From CAZWUZ01 sp964637655 [NCBI: uncultured bacterium] (lineage in GTDB: Bacteria; DAOPZR01): 6,036 bases of DNA. Of this stretch, positions 1 through 3,978 are shown piece by piece. A model generated the notes under the pieces. That model had not been told where the DNA came from, did no database searches, and worked only from the letters and a program-made list of their open reading frames with translations. The stretch lies in the NCBI GenBank assembly GCA_964637655.1, contig CAZWUZ010000236.1, positions 1-6,036 on the forward strand, given 5' to 3'. The first letter of the stretch is position 1. Every line of letters starts with the position of its first letter. Both the position numbers and the translations under genes were made by a program.

Positions 1-497
1 GCGGCGCACGCGGCAGTGAGCGCCGCGGCCCGCGCGTGCTGCTCCGCCAGCAGGCGCTCGCGCGCGGCAAGGTCGGCCGCCGCCGCGGCCAGCCGCTGCT
101 GCAGGTCGCGCCCTTGCGCGGCCAGCGCGTCCGCGGTGCGGCGCGTGTCGTCCCGTTCCGCCGCGGCTGCGGCCAGCTGCTGCTGCAGGTCGCGCCCCTG
201 CGCGGCCAGCGCGTCCACGGCGGCGTGCGCACGGTCGAGCGGGGTCGGTGGCGGGTACTGCGGGTACCGCTGCACCCGGAAAATGAAGGTTTCCTGGTCG
301 AAGTAGCGGCAGGCCACGCCGCGGCGGAGCAGGTCGCTGATGAGCTGCCAGTCCCATTCGTAGCCGCAGTACGCGAGCCGGTCGTCCAGCAGCGTCCGGA
401 ACAGTCCGCGGCGGAACAGCACCTGCCCGAGGTCGATGTGCCCGAGCGCCGGCTGCGGGTGGTTGAGGATCTGCTCGTTGTTCCACAGGCAGGCGGA
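1..497 (-). CDS. Distal part of interrupted GT2 gene: acceptor half plus coiled coil (runs off left edge)
   Basis: This is the same reading frame as the GT2 start at 887, continuing without frameshift for 165 codons after the TAG at 500-498 and still open at the window edge. Numbering the amber as residue 130, the first part (about 131-210) looks like the C-terminal half of a GT-A family 2 enzyme. It has SACLWNNEQIL, then YEWDWQLISDLLRRG near 176-190, where the acidic residues of EWDW fall at the usual catalytic-base position, then FDQETFIFRVQRYPQYP. From about residue 219 it becomes an Ala/Leu/Gln/Arg-rich helix with heptad-like spacing, two near-identical 28-residue units (ADALAAQGRDLQQ), and a diverged third stretch. 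Such coiled coils may tether or oligomerise glycosyltransferases, or link to another catalytic domain beyond the edge; that is inference. It has no ATG start of its own, so it is probably expressed only if the amber is read through or is a sequence error. Confidence 0.7.
85..216 (-). repeat. Direct 48-bp repeat, two copies at 84-bp period, coding for coiled-coil units
   Basis: Copies at 85-132 and 169-216 match at 46 of 48 bases by eye. Their 84-bp offset equals 28 codons, or four heptads, so copy-number change would keep both the reading frame and the coiled-coil register. The encoded unit is DALAAQGRDLQQ(Q/R)LAA. It lies in the helical tail of the interrupted GT2 gene. The near identity suggests recent duplication or gene conversion within the tail. 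Confidence 0.85.
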
Positions 498-500
498 CTA
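498..500 (-). other. In-frame amber codon (TAG) inside the GT2 gene
   Basis: The minus-strand frame reads GLGFV-TAG-SACLWNN. Both sides are in one frame and together make a continuous GT2. Many GT2 enzymes have an aromatic residue here (pattern F-V-Y-S/T), so a Tyr codon TAC or TAT changed to TAG by one base is the simplest explanation. Natural nonsense mutation, sequence error or amber readthrough cannot be separated from this window. Confidence 0.85.
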
Positions 501-887
501 GACGAACCCGAGCCCGGGCTCGCGCTCGAGGCAGTCGAGCAGCGCGTCGAAATGCTGCGGCAGCCAGGCATTGTCGTCATCGAGAAACGCGACGTAGTCG
601 CCGCGGGCCAGGGCGAGGCCGTGCGCGGCCGGGGTGATGCCGAAATCGTCCGCCCGCCGCGGCAGGTTGTGGAAGGTCACCCGCGGGTCGTCCTGTTCCT
701 GCACGAGGCGGGCGAGGCGGGCGGCGATGTCGTCGGGCGGGTGATCGGCCACGACGAGGTGTTCATAGTCGCGCACATGCAGGCGGCTGACCGCCGCGAG
801 GCAGAACTCCAGGCACGCCGCACGGTCGTAGACCGTGGTGATGATGCTCAGGCGCGGCGGGCGGCCCGGCGCCGGCAGTTCAGGCAT
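498..887 (-). CDS. Family 2 glycosyltransferase, N-terminal nucleotide-sugar-binding half, ending at an in-frame amber
   Basis: It encodes 129 residues before TAG. PPRLSIITTVYDRAACLEFCL at about 10-30 is the GT2 opening strand and helix. YEHLVVADHPPDD (41-53) is the second strand with the uracil-contact aspartate region, and GDYVAFLDDDNAWLP (97-110) carries the metal-binding DXD motif (DDD 103-105). A whole GT2 needs the acceptor and catalytic-base half, which lies in the same frame after the stop, so this piece alone is expected to be inactive. I chose ATG 887 over the longer TTG at 941 and the ATG at 917, because TTGACA at 941-936 and TATGCT at 918-913 look like the -35 and -10 boxes and homology begins just after residue 10. 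No strong Shine-Dalgarno precedes 887. The gene is the third in the leftward series, 81 bp after the GT4. It probably transfers a sugar in surface-glycan assembly; donor and acceptor cannot be told. Confidence 0.75.
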   Translation of the reverse strand: MPELPAPGRPPRLSIITTVYDRAACLEFCLAAVSRLHVRDYEHLVVADHPPDDIAARLARLVQEQDDPRVTFHNLPRRADDFGITPAAHGLALARGDYVAFLDDDNAWLPQHFDALLDCLEREPGLGFV

Positions 888-912
888 TGACCGTGTCCGT
901 ATGCATGCGCGC

Positions 913-941
913 AGCATAGCCGCGGTCCGCGCGGGTGTCAA
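913..941 (-). promoter_or_regulatory. Sigma-70-like promoter before the interrupted GT2
   Basis: On the minus strand a perfect -35 hexamer TTGACA (941-936) is followed by a 17-nt spacer and the -10-like TATGCT (918-913). Predicted initiation near 906 gives a leader of about 20 nt before ATG 887. It sits in the 81-bp gap after the GT4 stop, so the third gene may be transcribed separately from the two upstream genes. The octamer CGGTTGAC covering the -35 also occurs at the -35 of the first leftward promoter. Confidence 0.55.
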
Positions 942-957
942 CCGGCGGCGCCACCGG
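942..957. repeat. Imperfect GC-rich inverted repeat next to the -35 box
   Basis: CCGG (942-945) and CCGG (954-957) bracket a GGCGCC core, giving an imperfect dyad directly beside the TTGACA at 941-936 and 12 bp past the GT4 stop codon. It has no following T-run, so it is not a convincing intrinsic terminator. It could be a weak pause or stop for GT4 transcription or a binding site, but in such GC-rich DNA it could also be chance. Confidence 0.25.
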
Positions 958-968
958 ACGCCGCTGCC

Positions 969-2474
969 TCACGCGGGGCCGGCCGGCAGCAGGCCGCGCG
1001 CGCGACTGATGAAGTGCTGCCGGTCGAACCGGGACGCGGTGTGTCGCGCCGCTTCGCCCAGCCGGATGTTCGCTGCCGTGCTGTGGGCCGCCATGAGGGC
1101 GGCGGTCGTGCGTATCAGCTCTTCGGCGGTGCGGAAGGTGAAACCATCCACGCCGTCCGTGACGATTTCCTGCTGCCCGCCGCCGGCGATGACGACCGGG
1201 ATGCAACCGGCGCTCATCGCTTCGACCGTCGTGATGCCGAAATGCTCGAACCGTTCGGGATGCATGCGCTCGTTCTCCCCCCAGCCGGTGGCGTGCCAGA
1301 AGATGCTCGCGGCACGGTATTCCGCCGCCAGGCGGCCGGCGGGCAGGCTGGCGAGGACGCGCACCGGGTAACCGGCCGCGAGGCGCTGCACCGCGGCGAA
1401 GTAGGCGCGGTGTTCCGCGGTCTCGCGGTGCACGTTGCCGGCGAGGTGGTATTCCCAGCCCGCCGGGACGAGCCCGCGGTCGCACATCGCGCGAAACACG
1501 CGCAGCAGCTCGAGGTGCTTCTTGTTGTGCTGCGCGGCGAAAAAGCGCCCGACGCTCAGGATGACGCGCGCCTTGCCGCCGGCCGTCCCGCGCAACCGGG
1601 CGGTGTCTACCGGCGGCGGCAGGAGCAGCGCGTCGCGGCCCCACCGCCGCCGCACCCACGCCTGTGTGTAGGCGGAGATCGCCAGCAGGCAGTCGTAGTC
1701 CTGCAGGAAGTCGCGGTCGGACAGGGTGCGTGTGGCGTTGCGGCTCAGGCGGGCGAGCCGGTGGCGGCCGTGGCCCGCAGCGATGCAGAGCCCGGGCAGG
1801 CGGCCGCCACCTTCGGCCGGTGTCGTGTCCGGGGCGCAGCACACGTGGAGCTCGACCGGGGCGCGGGGGACGCGATCGACCGTCACCTGCAGGCGGTCAG
1901 GGGTAGCCGACCACGCGACGACCGGGCCATGTACCGCCGTGATGGTCGACGGCACGGGTCCGGGCCGCAGGTGGATGGCGGCGGTGCCGCCGCGGAAGGC
2001 GCGCGGCGTGAGGTGCAGCCAGACGTCGGGCCCCGTCGGATAATTGCCGTCCCCGTCCGGGTTGTCGTGGCCGCCGACGAAGCGGAGCCGCCAGGGGGCG
2101 AGCGCGCGCAGGGCGGTGTGCGCCAGCCGCCGCAGCATGGCCTGCGGGCGGGAGACCACCCGCTGCGGGAAAAAGACGACGTAGGCCGAGCGGCGGGCCT
2201 CGGAACGCAGCGATGAACCGAAGGTGGCGTTGATGAACAGGTCGTACGGACGGGTGTACGGGGTCAGGCGCGCACAGGGGAGCGCCGGCCAGCGGACGTA
2301 GCGGACGCGGTCGAGCGTGAGCCCGAGCCGCGGCCCGAGGTCGGCTGGATCCTGGCGGTCGATGCCGATGAGTTCGACGTCGGCGGCGTCCTGCAGGGCC
2401 GCGGCGAGGGCCGCGGCGTAGCGCTCGCCGCCGCCGTAGGTGCTCCAGTAGCGGTTGTAGATGCCGACACGCAT
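969..2474 (-). CDS. Family 4 glycosyltransferase (GT-B) with an inserted domain in its N-terminal half
   Basis: The 501-residue protein is a retaining GT-B enzyme, probably using a nucleotide-sugar donor at the cytoplasmic membrane. MRVGIYNRYWSTYGGGERYA (1-20) holds the glycine-rich acceptor-side loop. The C-terminal domain has LAISAYTQAW (264-273), LPPPVD (285-290), ILSVGRFF (305-312), and ERFEHFGITTVEAMSAGCIP (407-426) with an intact E-x7-E (E410, E418), followed by GGGQQEIVTDGVDGF. The combination WHATGWGENE plus HFGITTVEAM recalls a bacterial GT4 subgroup. Residues about 127-250, normally Rossmann fold, instead hold a beta-rich stretch with many Gly, Pro and Val (VWLHLTPRAF, VAWSATPDRLQVTV), which makes the protein 100-130 residues longer than a typical GT4. 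ATG 2474 was chosen because homology starts at once and GGTGA (2484-2480) lies 5 nt upstream; longer readings antisense-overlap no homology and intrude on the previous gene. The upstream GT2 stop is only 5 bp away, implying one operon with translational coupling. Confidence 0.92.
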   Translation of the reverse strand: MRVGIYNRYWSTYGGGERYAAALAAALQDAADVELIGIDRQDPADLGPRLGLTLDRVRYVRWPALPCARLTPYTRPYDLFINATFGSSLRSEARRSAYVVFFPQRVVSRPQAMLRRLAHTALRALAPWRLRFVGGHDNPDGDGNYPTGPDVWLHLTPRAFRGGTAAIHLRPGPVPSTITAVHGPVVAWSATPDRLQVTVDRVPRAPVELHVCCAPDTTPAEGGGRLPGLCIAAGHGRHRLARLSRNATRTLSDRDFLQDYDCLLAISAYTQAWVRRRWGRDALLLPPPVDTARLRGTAGGKARVILSVGRFFAAQHNKKHLELLRVFRAMCDRGLVPAGWEYHLAGNVHRETAEHRAYFAAVQRLAAGYPVRVLASLPAGRLAAEYRAASIFWHATGWGENERMHPERFEHFGITTVEAMSAGCIPVVIAGGGQQEIVTDGVDGFTFRTAEELIRTTAALMAAHSTAANIRLGEAARHTASRFDRQHFISRARGLLPAGPA

Positions 2475-2479
2475 GGCAT

Positions 2480-3793
2480 TCACCGGACCCGCCGCCGGGC
2501 AATGGCGGCCGGCGCATGACACAGGGCGCTCCCCAGCACGTGCAGGCGGAGCAGGACACCGGCCCGTGTTTCCCGGTCGCGCCGCCATGCCCGCAGGATG
2601 CCGGCCACGCCGCGCAGTTCGTTGTACCAGGCTCGCGCCACGCAGCGCCAGGGCGCGTTTTTCAGCAGCAGCAGCAGGCGGTTGCGGGCAACGTGAAAAC
2701 GGAACAGCGGCGAACCCTCGCAACTGGTGCCGGCGTGCACGTGGCGGATGACGCTTGCCGGCTGATAGCGCAGCCGGTACCCGGCCCGCCTCAGCCGCCA
2801 CGACAGGTCGGTATCCTCGTAGTACATGAAGAAGGACGGGTCGAAACCGCCCGCGCGCGCGAACGCGCTGCGCCGTGCCAGCAGCGCGCAGCCGCACAGG
2901 GCGGTGACGTCCTCGGCCCGGTCATACTGCCCTTCGTCGGCTTCGCCGAAGCCGCGGTCGCTTGCCGTGCCCTGCGCATCCAGCACGGTGCCCGCATTGT
3001 TGATCACGTAGCGCCCGTGCCGCGCCACATCGGCAGCCAGGAGGATGAAACGATGTGTCGTGAACTCCCCGCTGAGCTGCGCGGTGCCGATAGTCTGCCC
3101 GGCAAACTCGACATGGCAGGCTACGCCGGCACATTCCGCGCTGCCGCCCGCTTTGAGGACCAGAGTCCGGTCCCCCGGCCCCGGCTCGAACGGGAGCAGC
3201 AGTTCGGCGGTGGCCCCGCTCCAGTGCCATGCCTGTCCGCCCTGCTGTTCCCGGGCATGAAACCCGGCGGCAAAGAACGGCTTGTGATAGGTGCAACCGT
3301 CGACATGTGTTTCCGTGCTGACCCGCAGGCCCAGTTCACGCCCGTCGTTGACCGTCCGGAAAACGGGCGCGCGCAGGGTCAGCCGCACATAGGGCTTGAG
3401 GAAGGTGATCTTGGGACCGGCCATTGCGACCGCAGGATCGCGCTCGAGTTCATCCACCAGCGGCTGCAGCCAGCCGGGTTCGACTGCCGTGTCGTTGTTG
3501 AGTAGCATCAGGTAGGCGCCGCGGGCTGCGGCAATGCCGAGATGGTTGCCGCCGGCGAACCCGAGGTTGCGCGGTGCGCGGACAAGGTGCACCGCCGGGG
3601 CGAGGGCTGCCAGGTAGGCGGCCGATCCGTCGGTCGAAGCATTGTCGACGACGATGATTTCCCGGTGCGGGTAGTCCGGCGCCAGCAGTGCCGGCAGCAG
3701 CGTGCGCAGGTGGTGCGCACCGTTATGCGTGACGATGACAATGCTGACGAGCGGCAGGGACGGGGCACCGGCATGGGTCGTTGCTGTGGCCAT
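2480..3793 (-). CDS. Family 2 glycosyltransferase (rhamnosyltransferase-like, WbbL/RfbF type) with a beta-rich insert
   Basis: The 437-residue inverting GT-A enzyme is likely to transfer a sugar in O-antigen or exopolysaccharide synthesis. SIVIVTHNGAHHL (17-29), IIVVDNASTDGS (46-57), NLGFAGGNHLGI (76-87) and the NNDT metal/nucleotide motif (99-102) form the donor domain. DRGFGEADEGQYD (279-291), CGCALLARRSAF (300-311) and GGFDPSFFMYYEDTDLSWRL (315-334), with the catalytic-base ED at 326-327, form the acceptor half. Usual members are about 300-350 residues; here residues about 130-275 contain an extra segment with GFHAREQQGG, WHWSGATAELLLPF and alternating hydrophobic strands, suggesting a beta-sandwich. 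ATG 3793 has GGAG 6 nt upstream and sits about 60 nt after a good promoter, so it is probably the first gene of the leftward operon. The tail from 370 is Arg/Leu-rich and amphipathic, perhaps membrane-associated. The precise sugar is unknown. Confidence 0.93.
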   Translation of the reverse strand: MATATTHAGAPSLPLVSIVIVTHNGAHHLRTLLPALLAPDYPHREIIVVDNASTDGSAAYLAALAPAVHLVRAPRNLGFAGGNHLGIAAARGAYLMLLNNDTAVEPGWLQPLVDELERDPAVAMAGPKITFLKPYVRLTLRAPVFRTVNDGRELGLRVSTETHVDGCTYHKPFFAAGFHAREQQGGQAWHWSGATAELLLPFEPGPGDRTLVLKAGGSAECAGVACHVEFAGQTIGTAQLSGEFTTHRFILLAADVARHGRYVINNAGTVLDAQGTASDRGFGEADEGQYDRAEDVTALCGCALLARRSAFARAGGFDPSFFMYYEDTDLSWRLRRAGYRLRYQPASVIRHVHAGTSCEGSPLFRFHVARNRLLLLLKNAPWRCVARAWYNELRGVAGILRAWRRDRETRAGVLLRLHVLGSALCHAPAAIARRRVR

Positions 3794-3799
3794 CAGTAT

Positions 3800-3803
3800 C
3801 TCC
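3800..3803 (-). promoter_or_regulatory. Shine-Dalgarno of the first leftward GT2, next to a small hairpin
   Basis: GGAG lies 6 nt before ATG 3793 and fixes that start. The bases immediately upstream can form CCGCC-GCC-GGCGG (3814-3802 on the minus strand), a 5-bp hairpin whose 3' arm overlaps the first Shine-Dalgarno bases and could dampen initiation. The hairpin role is inference. Confidence 0.6.
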
Positions 3804-3861
3804 GCCGGCGGCGGCCGCCCCGGATTTCCCGGTGCGAAAGCGCGCCGCCGCCCCAGAACGC

Positions 3862-3891
3862 ACTATACCACTGCGGCGCGCGCAGCGTCAA
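3862..3891 (-). promoter_or_regulatory. Sigma-70-like promoter of the leftward GT operon
   Basis: The minus strand reads TTGACG (3891-3886), an 18-nt spacer, and TATAGT (3867-3862); each box matches five of six consensus positions. Expected initiation near 3855 leaves a leader of about 60 nt to ATG 3793. It stands out as one of the few AT-containing patches in GC-rich DNA. Confidence 0.7.
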
Positions 3892-3901
3892 CCGTCCGGT
3901 T
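3890..3901. promoter_or_regulatory. Perfect dyad between the two divergent -35 boxes (candidate operator)
   Basis: AACCG-TC-CGGTT is a perfect 5-bp-arm inverted repeat. Its left end overlaps the leftward -35 (3886-3891) and its right end overlaps the proposed rightward -35 (3900-3905), so a bound protein could control both arms. A half-site AACCG is also present at the -35 of the internal promoter (940-944). The regulator is unknown, and chance occurrence is possible for so short a dyad. Confidence 0.35.
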
Positions 3902-3928
3902 GCGGTGCCACGACGGAAAACGTAGGAT
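3900..3928 (+). promoter_or_regulatory. Possible promoter of the rightward GT4 gene
   Basis: TTGCGG (3900-3905), a 17-nt spacer and TAGGAT (3923-3928) make a moderate sigma-70 candidate with three and four consensus matches. Initiation near 3935 would leave a very short leader, with the GGAGG ribosome site at its 5' end, so the true start may lie elsewhere in this 181-bp region. Confidence 0.35.
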
Positions 3929-3935
3929 ATGCGAC

Positions 3936-3940
3936 GGAGG
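3936..3940 (+). promoter_or_regulatory. Strong Shine-Dalgarno serving the 9-codon ORF, 34 nt before the GT4 start
   Basis: GGAGG is spaced 8 nt from ATG 3949 and is the best ribosome-binding site in the intergenic region. The GT4 ATG at 3975 has no comparable site: the nearest AGGA (3957-3960) is 14 nt away. Ribosomes therefore probably load here and reach the GT4 by coupling, unless a base is missing between the two ATGs. Confidence 0.55.
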
Positions 3941-3948
3941 CAAGAACC

Positions 3949-3978
3949 ATGACGGCAGGATGCCGGCGGCGCGCATGA
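3949..3978 (+). CDS. Nine-residue leader ORF overlapping the GT4 start (ATGA)
   Basis: ATG 3949 begins MTAGCRRRA and stops at TGA 3976-3978, which overlaps the GT4 ATG 3975-3977 in the classic ATGA arrangement. It is preceded by GGAGG at good spacing, so initiation is plausible. The peptide resembles no family I know and has no codon run typical of attenuation beyond three Arg codons (CGG CGG CGC). Two readings fit: a coupling leader that feeds ribosomes to the GT4, or the true N-terminus of the GT4 put out of frame by one missing base. The first needs no error; the second would give the GT4 nine or ten extra residues. Confidence 0.4.
   Translation: MTAGCRRRA

Noticed and set aside
36-890. 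Long plus-strand open frame of 284 codons
   Set aside because: It is antisense to the GT2 with convincing motifs, and its product is a low-complexity Arg/Ala/Val/Gln-rich string. Long shadow frames are expected in DNA this GC-rich.
880-906. Eight-residue ORF (MHTDTVNA) overlapping the GT2 start at 887
   Set aside because: It has no ribosome-binding site, and its ATG lies at about the predicted transcription start. It is most likely a chance frame.
888-941. Longer GT2 start at TTG 941 or ATG 917
   Set aside because: These bases form the -35 and -10 boxes of a good promoter, and the extra residues match nothing in GT2 enzymes.
1014-2216. Plus-strand open frame of 400 codons opposite the GT4
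   Set aside because: It has no recognisable motif and lies opposite a GT4 with an intact E-x7-E and other family motifs.
2475-2897. N-terminal extension of the GT4 to 642 residues
   Set aside because: The extra 141 residues overlap the GT2 in another frame and are Arg-rich shadow sequence. ATG 2474 has GGTGA and starts exactly at the family homology.
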